Shown here: positions 8,725 through 18,176 of the stretch, piece after piece | How the letters are laid out: each line of letters begins with the position of its first letter | Numbering within the stretch: the first letter of the stretch is position 1 | Assembly (NCBI GenBank): GCA_963839615.1 | Contig: CAWIVY010000010.1 | Span: 1 to 64,000, forward strand | DNA length: 64,000 bases | Direction: 5' to 3' | Origin: DASQMT01 sp963839615 | GTDB taxonomy: Bacteria > Actinomycetota > Thermoleophilia > Solirubrobacterales > Solirubrobacteraceae | Made by a program: the position numbers and the translations under genes | Notes under the pieces: model-generated | Databases searched by the model: none | The model's input: the letters and a program-made list of their open reading frames with translations, nothing else | Told to the model about the DNA's origin: nothing

Positions 8725-9243
8725 TTGCAAAGCGAACCTTCTCTGTCAAGTCCCGAGTCCGAGCCATTCCCCGGCGCCCAGGCGTGGCGGGTCTTCATCG
8801 AGTGCGCCTGGGCGCTCACCGACATCCTGGAGGTGGAGCTGCAAGCCGCGCAGGGGATCTCGATCCGTTGGTACGACGTGCTCGTCCACCTCGAGGACGC
8901 GAGCGACGGCTTGCCCATGAGCGAGATCGCCGATCGGGTCCTCCACAGCAAGAGCGGACTCACGCGGGTGATCGACAACATGGAGAAGGCGGGCTACGTG
9001 CGACGCGAGCGCCCGGCCCACGATCGGCGCGTCGCGCTGGTCTTCGTCACGCCCGCTGGCCGCAAGGCGCTCGACGCCGCTCGCGTCGTGCATCGCGACG
9101 GCATCCGCCGCCACTTCACCGAGCACCTCTCTGCCAAGGATCGCAAGGCGGTCGCGCGCGCGCTCGAGCACGTCCGCACGCACGTGCGGCCGCTGCGCCC
9201 CGGTCGCGTCAGCGGCGGCCCGTCGCGTCCGCAGGGCGCCTGA
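8725..9243 (+). CDS. MarR-family transcriptional regulator
   Basis: This 172-residue winged-helix protein has the MarR core: SIRWYDVLVHLEDASDG, then the recognition helix in MSEIADRVLHSKSGLTRVID, NMEKAGYVRRERPAHDRRV and FVTPAGRKALDAA. The start is TTG, or a later in-frame codon. It sits 34 bp upstream of the B12-binding protein gene on the same strand and diverges from the ABM/cyclase operon. It probably binds the 8695-8717 repeat. Ligand sensing may be delegated to the downstream B12 protein. Confidence 0.85.
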   Translation: MQSEPSLSSPESEPFPGAQAWRVFIECAWALTDILEVELQAAQGISIRWYDVLVHLEDASDGLPMSEIADRVLHSKSGLTRVIDNMEKAGYVRRERPAHDRRVALVFVTPAGRKALDAARVVHRDGIRRHFTEHLSAKDRKAVARALEHVRTHVRPLRPGRVSGGPSRPQGA

Positions 9244-9277
9244 GACGAGGCGGCGCGGGCGCGCGCGAAGGCGTAGC

Positions 9278-9967
9278 GTGGGGGGCGTGGACCGCGGTCG
9301 CGACGAGTTCCACAAGCGCGTGTTGGCCGAATCCCTCTCGGATCGCTACGGCGTAGCGCTCCTGTCGGGCGATTCGGAGGCGGCCGAAGAGATCGCGCAA
9401 GAGGCGCTCGAGCTGACGCTCGGCGAGGCGCTGCTCTACGACCTGGTGGTCGGGCCCGCCATGTATCGGATCGGCCAGCTCTGGGCCGCCGGCGAGATTG
9501 GCGTCGCGCACGAGCACCTCGCCACCCAGATCACCACCCGGGTGCTGGTCCTGGCGCATGAGCTGGCCGAGCTCCCCACGCGGCGAGCCCAGCACCGAGC
9601 GATGCTCGCCGCGGTCGAGGGCGAGCAGCACGTGCTGGCGCTCGACATGGCGGCGAAGCTGCTCGAGTCGGCCGGCTACGACGTGCTGCCGCTCGGCGCC
9701 GACGTGCCCACGAGCGCGCTGGGGGCCGTGGTCGCGGATCACCATCCCGCACTGTTCGCGCTCTCCGCAACCATGCCCGACGCCGGGGAGCGCGTGCCGG
9801 CGGCGATCGACGCGGTGACCGGAGCGGACGCCGAGATCGGACTCATCCTTGGTGGAGCAGCGGTCCCGTCACGACTCTCGCTCAGCCCGTGGGTGGTCGT
9901 GGAGCGGAGCGTCGCCGGCATCGTGGAGGCCGCCGACGGCCTCGTTCGCCGCGCCAGGCTCAACTAG
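9278..9967 (+). CDS. Stand-alone B12-binding protein with CarH/LitR-type light-sensor motif
   Basis: The 229-residue protein consists of a four-helix cap (about 35-100) and a Rossmann-type cobalamin domain (about 108-225). The cap has W69 followed by nine residues and Glu79-His80 (LWAAGEIGVAHEHLA). This Wx9EH motif covers the adenosyl group in CarH/LitR photoreceptors. His118 in EGEQHVLALDMAAKLLESAG sits where the lower axial His lies, and LGADVP follows as in CarH. Unlike CarH/LitR there is no MerR DNA-binding domain. Instead a MarR gene lies 34 bp upstream. A role as a separate light/B12 sensing subunit is inferred. Start choice among GTGs near 9278-9287 is uncertain. Confidence 0.82.
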   Translation: MGGVDRGRDEFHKRVLAESLSDRYGVALLSGDSEAAEEIAQEALELTLGEALLYDLVVGPAMYRIGQLWAAGEIGVAHEHLATQITTRVLVLAHELAELPTRRAQHRAMLAAVEGEQHVLALDMAAKLLESAGYDVLPLGADVPTSALGAVVADHHPALFALSATMPDAGERVPAAIDAVTGADAEIGLILGGAAVPSRLSLSPWVVVERSVAGIVEAADGLVRRARLN

Positions 9968-10145
9968 CAGTCGCGACCTGCGCGCCGCCGGCGAGCCGCA
10001 TCAGCCGCTTCCAGCGGGTAGCGGGCCGGCTTGGCCGGCTGCGCCTGTACTGGCCGATCGTCATCCCGGGTGGGAGGCTGGACTCCACGTAGAAGACCGC
10101 GTCGGGCGGTTGCAACAGGTGGTCTTGTGGGCGGCCGGTCTTCAT
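9960..10145 (-). CDS. Possible small basic protein, 61 aa
   Basis: A 61-codon frame starts MKTGRPQDHLLQ and contains ESSLPPGMTIGQYRRSRP and a basic tail. It overlaps the end of the B12 gene by 8 bp. It resembles short basic proteins I have seen in related actinomycetes only loosely. It could equally be a chance frame. Apart from it, 9968-10263 shows nothing. Confidence 0.3.
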   Translation of the reverse strand: MKTGRPQDHLLQPPDAVFYVESSLPPGMTIGQYRRSRPSRPATRWKRLMRLAGGAQVATAS

Positions 10146-10263
10146 GTCCCGCAGCGTCCCACCGCGCCGCCGCCGAAAGGATGCGGCGAGCAGGTGTCTG
10201 GGGGTTCGGGCGCCACGCCACCGGGGTGCGGCTACCCGCACGCGTTGACGATCCCCCGGCCCG

Positions 10264-11421
10264 GTGACAGGATCCGTCGCCGTGACGCGATTCGGGCGGG
10301 GGCTGCGGGCGATGGTGGTGGCGGGCGTGCTGACCGCGGTTGCTGTGCTGCCGGCGGTCGGTGGCGCACAGGTCTCGCCGAGACCCGATCTGGTCGTGTC
10401 GAAGGGCTCCGTTCGAGCCAGCGACGGGAAGCTGGCCGGGTCGTTCGTGGTGCGCAACTCGGGCTCGGTGTCCGCGCGGCGGTCCTCGGCGGCCCTGACC
10501 GTCCGGGTGTCCCGGCGCTACCGCGTGGTCAAGCGGTTCACCGTGCCGGCCCTGGATCCGGCCGAGAAGGTGACCGTGAACGTCACCGCCCGGGTGCCCC
10601 GCGGTTTGCCCGCCGGCTCGCGGTCGTTGCGTGTGTGCGCGGACCGGCGCTCCAAGCTCCGCGAGCGCTCCGAGGGCAACAACTGCCGCGGGGTCGGCAG
10701 GCTGCGGATCGGGAGCTCCGGGCGGGGCTCGAGGCCGAGCGATCCCGTGCGCTTCAAGAAGGACACGGTCTTCACCCTCGACAGCGCGGAGAGCAACTAC
10801 TGGATCTACGTGCCGTCGGCATACGACGCCACGCACTCCACGCCGATCTCCCTGCTCGTCTGGTCGCACGGCTGCGGGGGCCAGAGCGAGGGCGACATCT
10901 ACACGGTCTCACCAGGCGGCGATCAGAGCTACATCGCGATCGCCGTGGGCGGTCGGGAGGGCGCCTGCTGGGACGTGAACACCGACTCGGCCATGCTGCT
11001 GGCCGCGATCGCCAACGTCAAGACGCACTTCAACATCAACCCGCGCCGGGTCGTCCTCGGGGGATATTCCTCGGGAGGAGATCTCTCCTACCGCACCGCC
11101 TTCTACAACGCCAGGATGTTCGCGGGGGTGCTGGCGGAGAACACGTCGCCTTTCAGGGACACCGGCTCCTCCCAGGCCGACTCGATCGACGCAGCCGCCT
11201 GGAAGTTCAACATCGTGCACCTCGCCCATACCGAGGACGACGTGTATCCGATCGCCGGCGTCCGCGCCGAGACAGGCGCACTCGAGGCGGCGGGCTTCCC
11301 GATCACCCTGATCGAACGGCCCGGCACCCACTACGACGCCGACGCCGGCGCCACGGGAACCGACCGCGATGCCCGCGAGCTGCTGCTGCCGCACATGAAC
11401 GACGGGTGGCGGTCGCCGTAG
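10264..11421 (+). CDS. Secreted esterase/depolymerase-like alpha/beta hydrolase with CARDB-like domain
   Basis: The 385-residue protein has an N-terminal signal peptide (AMVVAGVLTAVAVLPAVGGA). A CARDB-like beta-sandwich follows (about 38-145; PDLVVSKGSVRASDG, SKLRERSEGNNC). The C-terminal alpha/beta hydrolase shows LLVWSHGCGGQSEGD (oxyanion region), VVLGGYSSGGDLSYR with the nucleophile Ser in G-Y-S-S-G, and a late His in RPGTHYDA. This matches secreted esterase / PHB-depolymerase-like enzymes. The frame is intact. The start may be at a later GTG. Confidence 0.8.
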   Translation: MTGSVAVTRFGRGLRAMVVAGVLTAVAVLPAVGGAQVSPRPDLVVSKGSVRASDGKLAGSFVVRNSGSVSARRSSAALTVRVSRRYRVVKRFTVPALDPAEKVTVNVTARVPRGLPAGSRSLRVCADRRSKLRERSEGNNCRGVGRLRIGSSGRGSRPSDPVRFKKDTVFTLDSAESNYWIYVPSAYDATHSTPISLLVWSHGCGGQSEGDIYTVSPGGDQSYIAIAVGGREGACWDVNTDSAMLLAAIANVKTHFNINPRRVVLGGYSSGGDLSYRTAFYNARMFAGVLAENTSPFRDTGSSQADSIDAAAWKFNIVHLAHTEDDVYPIAGVRAETGALEAAGFPITLIERPGTHYDADAGATGTDRDARELLLPHMNDGWRSP

Positions 11422-11431
11422 GCCACGTCGC

Positions 11432-11686
11432 GTGACTCGCACCACGGCGCAGCGGACCGCGTGGGTGGCCGCCGCGGCGCTGCTGCTGTTCGTCCTGCGC
11501 CTGGGCCTCTCGGGCGCCGCCTCCGTCGGTGTCGGGTTCGCGTTCGTCGTTCCCGTCGGTCTGGCCACGTGGTGGTTCGGACGCGAGATCGGCCTGGCGG
11601 TGGCGGTCAGCCGCGTGGCCCTCTATCTCGAGCGCCTCGACCTGCCGCCGCGCAACACCGCGTGCCGGCAGGAGGTGCCGTTCTAA
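11432..11686 (+). CDS. Small membrane protein, 84 aa
   Basis: A GTG-started frame encodes two likely membrane helices, TAWVAAAALLLFVLRLGLSG and VGVGFAFVVPVGLATWWFG, then GREIGLAVAVSRVALYLE. The layout recalls the membrane sensor at the front of some signalling proteins, so it may be a truncated gene. It starts 10 bp after the esterase and its TAA overlaps the stop of the convergent GH3 gene. Confidence 0.5.
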   Translation: MTRTTAQRTAWVAAAALLLFVLRLGLSGAASVGVGFAFVVPVGLATWWFGREIGLAVAVSRVALYLERLDLPPRNTACRQEVPF

Positions 11687-14003
11687 CGGACCTTCTGCCC
11701 GCCCGTGACCGTGAACGTCGGCTTGTTGTCCGACTGGCTCGAGGTGTTGCCCACGAACGACGTTGATGCGGCCGTTCTCGACGACGAAGCGGCCGCGGTT
11801 GTCGTAGAAGCCGACGTCGTCGCGGTCGAGCGTGAAGGACACGGTCTTCGTCTGGCCCGGCTGCAGCGTCACGCGCTCGAAGCCGCGCAGGCGGCGGACC
11901 GGCTGCGAGATGCTCGCGACCGGGTCGTTGACGTAGAGCTGCGCCACCTCGTCGCCGGCGCGGGCGCCGGTGTTCGTGACCTGGGCGCTGACCTTGATCG
12001 TGCCGCTGGCGCGCGTCCATCGTGGTCGCGCTCAGCCTCAGCGCCCGAGATCTTGAACGTCGTGTAGCTGAGGCCGTAGCCGAACTCGTACAGCGGCGCC
12101 GCAGCTCAGGATGTCGCGGTGGCGCGAGTTGTACCTCGAGCCGACGTCGCACGGGCGGCCGGTGGGCTTGTGGTTGTAGTAGATCGGCACCTGGCCCTCG
12201 TTGCGCGGGAAGCTGACCGGCAGCTTGCCGCCCGGGTTGACCTTGCCGTAGAGCACGTCGGCCACGGCGTTGCCGGCCTCGACGCCGGGGAACCAGGCCT
12301 CGAGGATCGCGGGCGAGTCGGCGTGGACCTCGTCGAGCGTCAGCGGGCGCCCGTTGAAGAGCACGACCGCGAACGGCTTGCCGGTGGCCTTGATCGCCTC
12401 GATCAGCTCCTCCTGCTCGCCGGGCAGGTCGAGCATCGAGCGCGCCTCGGCCTCGCCGCTCATCTCGCGCGTCTCGCCCAGCGCGAGCACGACCTGGTCG
12501 GCGGCTTGGCGCCGCGGCGACCGCGGCGGCGAAGCCGGCGTCGAGGCGCACTCGTTGGCCGGGTCGTAGAGCTCGTTGTTGCTCAGCGTGCAGCCGGGCG
12601 TGTACGTGGTGTTCGGGTTCTGCGGCCTTGCATGCCCGTCGAACAGCGACACCGCGTCGTCGTCGCGCGCCGCGGCCCCACCACGGGCCGAGCATGTCGT
12701 GCTCGTCGTCGCCGAGCGGCCCGATGATCGCGGTCGTCTTGGCCGGGTCGAGCGGCAGCACCGGGCCGTCGTTCTTCAGCAGGACCATCGAGCGCCCGGC
12801 CGCCTTGCGCGCCGCCGCGCGGTTCTGGCGGCAGCAGCTGCTTGCCCTCGCGCGGCGTCGACGTCGACGTACGGGTGCTCGAACAGCCCGGCGCGGAACT
12901 TCACGCGCAGGATGCGCCGCACGGCGTCGTCGATGCGGCGCATCGAGACCTGCCCGCTCGCCACGAGCTGCTTGCCGAAGTCGCGGTAGTTGGTCGAGAC
13001 CATCTCGGAGTCGGTGCCGGCGTTCAGCGCCAGCCGGGCGGCCTCCTTGCCGTCCTCGGCGACGCCGTGGCCGCACGGGCCGCCGGCCGGGTTCTCGCCC
13101 GGGCACGAGCGCAGCTCGGCGACCGCGGTGTAGTCGCTCTCGATGAACCCGTCGAAGCCCCAGCGCTGCTTGAGGATGCTTGGTCTCCAGGTAGCGGTTC
13201 GCGCAGCCGGGCACGCCGTTGATGGCGTTGAACGAGCACATCAGCGTGTCGGCGCCGGCGTCGATCGCCGCCTTGAACGGCGGCAGGTAGAAGTTCCACA
13301 GCCGCTGCAGCGACATGTCGGTGGTGTTGTAGTCGCGCCCCGCGTCGGGCTCGCCGTAGGCGGCGAAGTGCTTGACGCTCGTGACGACCTTGTCGGGCGC
13401 GCTGTAGTCGCTGCCCTGGGCGCCCTTCACGCGCGCGGCGGCCATCACCGAGTTCAGGTACGGGTCCTCGCCCGCGGCCTCGCGAGATCCGGCCCCAGCG
13501 CGGCTCGTGGGAGAGGTCGACCATCGGGCTGTAGATCTGCTTGAGGCCGACCGCCGCGGACTCGAAGGCGCCGATGCGGTGGTCGGTCCGGGCGACGCTC
13601 GGGTCGAAGCTGCTGGCGGCGCCGAGCGGGATCGGGAAGATCGTCCGGAAGCCGTGGATCGTGTCGAAGGCGAACAGGATCGGGATGTGCAGGCGCGAGT
13701 TCTCGACGGCGTCGTGCTGGTAGTGGTTGATCAGCGCCGGGTCGGTCTCGCTGAACACCGCGCCGACCGGCTTGCGCGCCTCGCGCCGGGTCGTCCTTCA
13801 TCTGGCCGTCGGAGAGCAGCGTCAGCTGGTTGAGCTTCTCCTCGAGCGTCATGCTGCTTGATCAGCGAGTCGATGCGGCGCTCGACGTCTTGGCGGTCGG
13901 CTCTGCCCGACGGCGCGCTGCTTGACCTTGCGCGTGCGACGCTCGTCGGCGCCGACGCCGGCCACGCGCAGCCAGGCACGACGACCAGCGCGGCGATGAC
14001 CAT
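11683..14003 (-). CDS. bglX: Glycoside hydrolase family 3 beta-glucosidase (many frame breaks)
   Basis: Conserved GH3 segments appear in order across shifting frames. They include DVERRIDSLIKQ, MTLEEKLNQLTLLSDGQMKD, LLFAFDTIHGFRTIFPIPLG-like text, KVVTSVKHFAAYGEPDAGRD, MCSFNAINGVPGCANRYLET and the nucleophile region GFDGFIESDYTAV. The C-terminal alpha/beta sandwich and fibronectin-III-like domain end TVTGGQKVR. Length (about 770 residues) and order match periplasmic BglX. A lipoprotein-like leader (MVIAALVVVPGCAWP) suggests export. The first break, an extra base at 13853, separates SLIKQ from MTLEEK. It is divergent from the GH144 gene (117 bp), suggesting joint beta-glucan degradation. Confidence 0.8.
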
Positions 14004-14120
14004 TGCGTGCAGAGAGACCCCTTCGATCCTGCATGCGCTCCCGACTTCCTGACCCTCGGACTGCCCGGATCGCCGGCGAACGCGGGTAGCCCGAGCGGGC
14101 GTCAAACGGGAGGTCGCCGT

Positions 14121-15580
14121 GTGCTGCGTCGCTGCTCGCTGCTCGCGACGTTCATGGTCTCGCCTCGGCGGCGAGCGCATCCGAGCGCGACGCAGCTGCA
14201 CGACTACGCCGCAGCGCACGTGGGCGTCGTTCGTCGCGATGACCGACCCGCGCTCCGGGCTGCCGGCCGACATCCTCGAAAGCGACGGCAGCCACGAGCG
14301 TGCAGACGTCGACGACGAACATCGGCGCCTACATGTGGAGCGCGGTCGCCGCGCAGCGGCTCGGGCATCATCTCGCGCGCGCGAGCTGCGGCGCGGCTGT
14401 CGCGCACGCTCGACGACGCTCGAGCGCATGGAGCGCTACGCGGACACCGGCCAGTTCTACAACTGGTACGACCACCGCACCGGCGCCAAGCTCGACGTCC
14501 TGGCCGCCGGACCCGAGCGACGACTTCCATCCGATCCTCTCGTCGGTCGACAACGGCTGGCTCGCGGTCGGGCTGAAGATCGTCGCGAGCAGCGTGCCCG
14601 CGCTCGCGCGCGCGCGCGCGGGCGCTCTACGACGGCGATGGACTTCGGCTTCTACTACGGCCCGAGCGTCAACCGGGTGCTCTTCCACTACCGGCCCGAC
14701 GACCCGGCCGCCTCGCCGTGCTGCTACGACACGGTGGTCAGCGAGAGCCGCATCGTCGACTACCTCGGGATCGGCCGCGGCCAGCTGCCGCCGAAGGAGT
14801 ACTTCGGGCGCTGGCGCACGTTCCCCGACACCTGCGACTACTCCTTCCAGGAGACGAAGCCGGTCGGCGACTGCGCGGACCTACTTCGGCGTCGAGGTCT
14901 TCGAGGGCGCCTACCGCTACCGCGGCATGCTCGCTCGTGCCGTCGTGGGGCGGCTCGATGTTCGAGGCGCTGATGCCCGCGCTGTTCGTGCCCGAGGAGC
15001 GCTGGGCGCCGCGGAGCTGGGGCGTCAACCACCCGCTCACGGTCAAGGCGCAGATCTACCACGGGCTGACCGAGGCGCGGCTACGGCTACTGGGGCTTCT
15101 CGCCGGCCAACAAGCCCGAGGGCGACTACGGCGCCTGGGGCGTCGACGGCGCCGGGATGGACCCGAACGGCGATGCCGTCCAACGAGGACAACACGCTCG
15201 TCGACCGCGGCTTCGCCGGCTGCCCCGACCGCCCGGCCGTGCCCGACCCGCCGCGGTCGGCCTACACGAACGGCGTCGTCACGCCGCACGCCGCCTTCCT
15301 CGCGCTGCGCTACGCGCCGGCGGCGACGCCCGCGCGAACGTCGCGCCGGCTGGCCCGCGACTTCCCGGGCCTGTACGGCAAGTGGGGCTTCCGCGACAGC
15401 GTCAACGTGCAGACCGGGCGCGTCTCGGACTCCTACCTGTCGCTCGACCAGGGGATGATCATGGCCTCGCTGGGCAACGCGCTCGGCAACGACGTGCTGC
15501 GCCGCGCCTTCGCCGACCGCGAGCTCGAGCGCGCGGCTGCGCCCGGTGATCGGCATGGAGCGCTTCACGCCGCGCGGTGA
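14121..15580 (+). CDS. GH144-type (endo-beta-1,2-glucanase-like) glycosidase (many frame breaks)
   Basis: Pieces in three frames assemble into a secreted protein of about 480 residues with COG5368/GH144 motifs. In order: TTNIGAYMWSAVAA, ADTGQFYNWYDHRTGAKLD, SSVDNGWLAVGLKIVASSVP, MDFGFYYGPS, DYLGIGRGQLPP, SWGGSMFEALMPALFVPEE, SWGVNHPLTVKAQIYHGLTE, TPHAAFLALRYAP and SLDQGMIMASLGNALGND. A GTG at 14121 opens a short hydrophobic leader. GH144 enzymes cut beta-1,2-glucan; the divergent GH3 could finish the oligosaccharides. The stop overlaps the next start (GTGA at 15577). Confidence 0.78.
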
Positions 15581-16068
15581 AGATCAGGGAGGCGACCTAC
15601 GGCGACTGGGCCGCGATCTGGCCGTTCCTGAGCCAGATCGTGCGCCGCCGGCGAGACCTTTTCCTGGGACCGGGACGTCAGCGAGGAGACGGCGCGGGCG
15701 ATGTGGATGGACGACCGCCCGGCGGGACGGTGGTGGTCGCCGTGGACCGCGACGGGACCGTGCTGGGCACCGCCAAGGTGCACCGCAACCACCGGGGCCC
15801 GGCCTCGCACGTCGCCAGCGCGAGCTTCATGGTCGCTCCCGAGCAGCCGGGCGCGGCGTCGGGCGGGCCCTGGGCGAGTACGCCCTGGAGTGGGCGCGCG
15901 CCGAGGGCTACCGAGCGATGCAGTTCAACGCCGTCGTGGAGACCAACACCCGGGCCGTGGCGCTGTGGCGCTCGCTCGGCTTCGAGCTGCTGGGCACGTT
16001 GCCGGAGGGCTTCCATCACCCGGTCGAGGGCTACGTCGGGCCTGCACATCATGTACCGCCCCCTGTGA
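15577..16068 (+). CDS. GNAT-family N-acetyltransferase (frame-broken)
   Basis: The start is MKIREATYGDWAAIWPFLSQ, followed in shifting frames by TVVVAVDRDGTVLGTAKVHR, HVASASFMVAPEQ, EYALEWARAEGYRAMQFNAV, ETNTRAVALWRSLGFELLG and LHIMYRPL. This is a complete GNAT of about 163 residues with the acetyl-CoA region after FMVAPE. It overlaps GH144 by 4 bp and the convergent deacetylase by about 20 bp. The substrate is unknown. Confidence 0.75.
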   Translation: MKIREATYGDWAAIWPFLSQIVRRRRDLFLGPGRQRGDGAGDVDGRPPGGTVVVAVDRDGTVLGTAKVHRNHRGPASHVASASFMVAPEQPGAASGGPWASTPWSGRAPRATERCSSTPSWRPTPGPWRCGARSASSCWARCRRASITRSRATSGLHIMYRPL

Positions 16069-17130
16069 GGGCGGACTCGATGCCGGTGAGCGCCTCGCGC
16101 ACCAGCGGTCCCAGCGTGGCCAGGTCGTAGCCGCCCTCCTGAACGAGCACCGTCGGCAGCCCGAGCTCCCCGAGCTCCCGGCCGGCCGCGTGGAAGCCGG
16201 CGGGCGGTTACCTCGAGCGGGCTCTCGGGATCGCCGCCAGCGGCGTCGACGCCGAGCGCCACCACCAGCGCTCGCGCCCCGCGCGAGCCGGCCCAGGCCG
16301 CCAGCTCGCCGACCGCCTCCAGCCAGGGGCCGTCGCCGCTACCGGGCGCGAGCGGGAGGTTGAGGTTGGCCCCGGCGCCCGGGCCGGCGCCGGTCTCGCG
16401 CGCGAACCCGAGGAAGTGCGGGAACCAGCCGGCGCCCGGATCCACGTGCACGGATCCGACGAGCACCTGTGGGTCCTCGTAGAAGATCGCCTGCGTGCCG
16501 TTGCCGTGGTGGGCGTCGATGTCGATCACCGCCACCGGCCGCCACCCGGCATGCAGCCGCGCGGCCGCGGCCGCCGCGTTGTTCAGGTAGCAGGACCCGC
16601 CGAACGCGGACCGGGTGGCGTGGTGGCCCGGTGGGCGACAGCAGGCATACGCGGCCGCTCGCCCGCGAGCACCAGGTCGGCCGCGGTCAGCGCCGCGTCC
16701 AGCGCGCCGCGCGCCGCCTCCCACGTGCCCGGCCCGATCAGCGTCATCGTGTCGTAGGCGAAGCGCCCGGCGCGGGCGCTGATGGCGGCGGGGACCGCCG
16801 GCTCGAAGCCGGAGAACAGGCCGGGTCGGGAAAGATGTACGGCACGACCCGGTCCTGGCCCGGGTCCCGCGTCAGCCCGGCCGCCTCCCAGTCGGCCCAG
16901 GCCGACGCGAGGTAGTCGAGCAGCTCGCGGTCGTGCACGGCGAGCACGGCTTCGTCGCCCTGGGGCGCGGCCTCCACCCAGCGCGCCCCAGCCCGCGTGA
17001 GCTCGGCGTGGATGCGCTCGGCGCGCTCGGGCACCTCCGTGCCGGGGGTACGGACACCGACCCAGATCTCACCTCCCGGCTCGTGCAGCCGGTGGCGCTC
17101 GCTCCAGACGACCGGCATCCGCAGCGCCAT
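16049..17130 (-). CDS. Histone-deacetylase-like amidohydrolase (acetylpolyamine type)
   Basis: The protein is about 360 residues. It begins MALRMPVVWSERHRLHEPGG with the H-x-x-x-E-x-P-R-like start of class II deacetylases. PPGHHA, FGGSCYLNNAAAAAARL, VIDIDAHHGNGTQAIFY (zinc Asp/His) and ALGVDAAGGDPESPL (zinc Asp) follow, ending near TVLVQEGGYDLATLG. This set matches acetylpolyamine amidohydrolase/AcuC-like enzymes. About three frame breaks occur (near 16210, 16650 and 16830). It starts 8 bp after the Rieske gene on the same strand, so the two are likely co-transcribed. Confidence 0.82.
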
Positions 17131-17138
17131 CCCGCTCC

Positions 17139-18113
17139 TCAGGCCAGGCCGGCCGCGACCCAGCGCTGGAACTCGGCGATCAGCTCCTCGCTCGGCAGCA
17201 TCAGGCGGCCGTGCTCGAAGGTGCGCGAGCGGATGCCGCGCTGGACCGACTCCACCAGCTCGCGGTCCTCGACTCCGACCTGGTCGTCGAGCTCGAGGTA
17301 GCCGGCGATCCACTCCTGGTCGGCGTCGGGCGGGAAGAAGTAGTCGAGGAAGCCGTCGGTGCGGTCGGGGTCGAGCGGCAGCAGCGGCCCGATCGAGAGG
17401 TTGGCCTCGCCAGGCATGACGTTGACCTTGATGTTCGGCCAGACCAGATGGAACTGACCATCCATCCCGCCGCCCTCGCGCAGGCGGACGTGATGGCTGG
17501 CAAACGTGGGCTGGTGCTCGAGTCGATACGCGTCCGGCGACACGTCCACCACCTCGCTGAACCCGGGGTGGGCGACCTGGCAGTGGTAGCACTCGAGGAA
17601 GTTCTCCACGGCCACCTTCCAGTTGGCCGCGAGCGAGTAGGGCGCGCGCGAGTGGAAGGCGAGCGCGTCCACGTCCACGCCGCCCTCCCGCACCAGCTCG
17701 GGCAGCGCGCCGAGCGTGTCGGCCAGCGACGCCGCGTCGGGGTCCGCGTTGACGAACACGAACGGGCCCCACGTGTCGACCTGGGCGCGGCGCAGGCCGA
17801 GCGCGGAGCGGTCGAAGTTCGGGTCGCCATCGGCGCGCGGCGCCGCGCGCAGCGCGCCGTCGAGCCCGTAGGTCCAGGCGTGGTAGTGGCACTGCAGGCT
17901 CGTGCAGCTGCCGGCGCCCGACACGACCTCGGCCCCGCGATGCCTGCACACGTTCACGAACGCGCCCAGCGCGCCCTCGCGGTCGCGCACCACGACCAGC
18001 GGCACGTCGCCGACCCTCAGCGTGAAGTACGACCCCGGCTGGGCAAGCTGCCCCGTGTGGCCGGCGTACTGCCAGGCGTGGCCGAATAGCCGCTCACGCT
18101 CGTGCGCGAGCAC
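17139..18113 (-). CDS. Rieske non-heme iron oxygenase, alpha subunit
   Basis: The 324-residue frame has the Rieske [2Fe-2S] motif CRHRGAEVVSGAGSC plus CHYHAW (C-x-H then C-x2-H) near residues 55-80. The catalytic domain has ENFLECYHCQVAHPGF with the two iron histidines. The C-terminus resembles choline/carnitine-type monooxygenases. Conserved N-terminal text (TLPYNWYVDAEVL) continues upstream of this GTG without any start codon. It reaches a TGA at 18179, in the same frame, that ends the upstream oxidase gene. Either translation starts at 18113, or a start was lost to a sequence error. It is co-directional with the deacetylase. Confidence 0.85.
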   Translation of the reverse strand: MLAHERERLFGHAWQYAGHTGQLAQPGSYFTLRVGDVPLVVVRDREGALGAFVNVCRHRGAEVVSGAGSCTSLQCHYHAWTYGLDGALRAAPRADGDPNFDRSALGLRRAQVDTWGPFVFVNADPDAASLADTLGALPELVREGGVDVDALAFHSRAPYSLAANWKVAVENFLECYHCQVAHPGFSEVVDVSPDAYRLEHQPTFASHHVRLREGGGMDGQFHLVWPNIKVNVMPGEANLSIGPLLPLDPDRTDGFLDYFFPPDADQEWIAGYLELDDQVGVEDRELVESVQRGIRSRTFEHGRLMLPSEELIAEFQRWVAAGLA

Positions 18114-18176
18114 CTCCGCGTCGACGTACCAGTTGTAGGGGAGCGTTTCCGTCGGCGCAGCGTATCCGCGCCGGGC

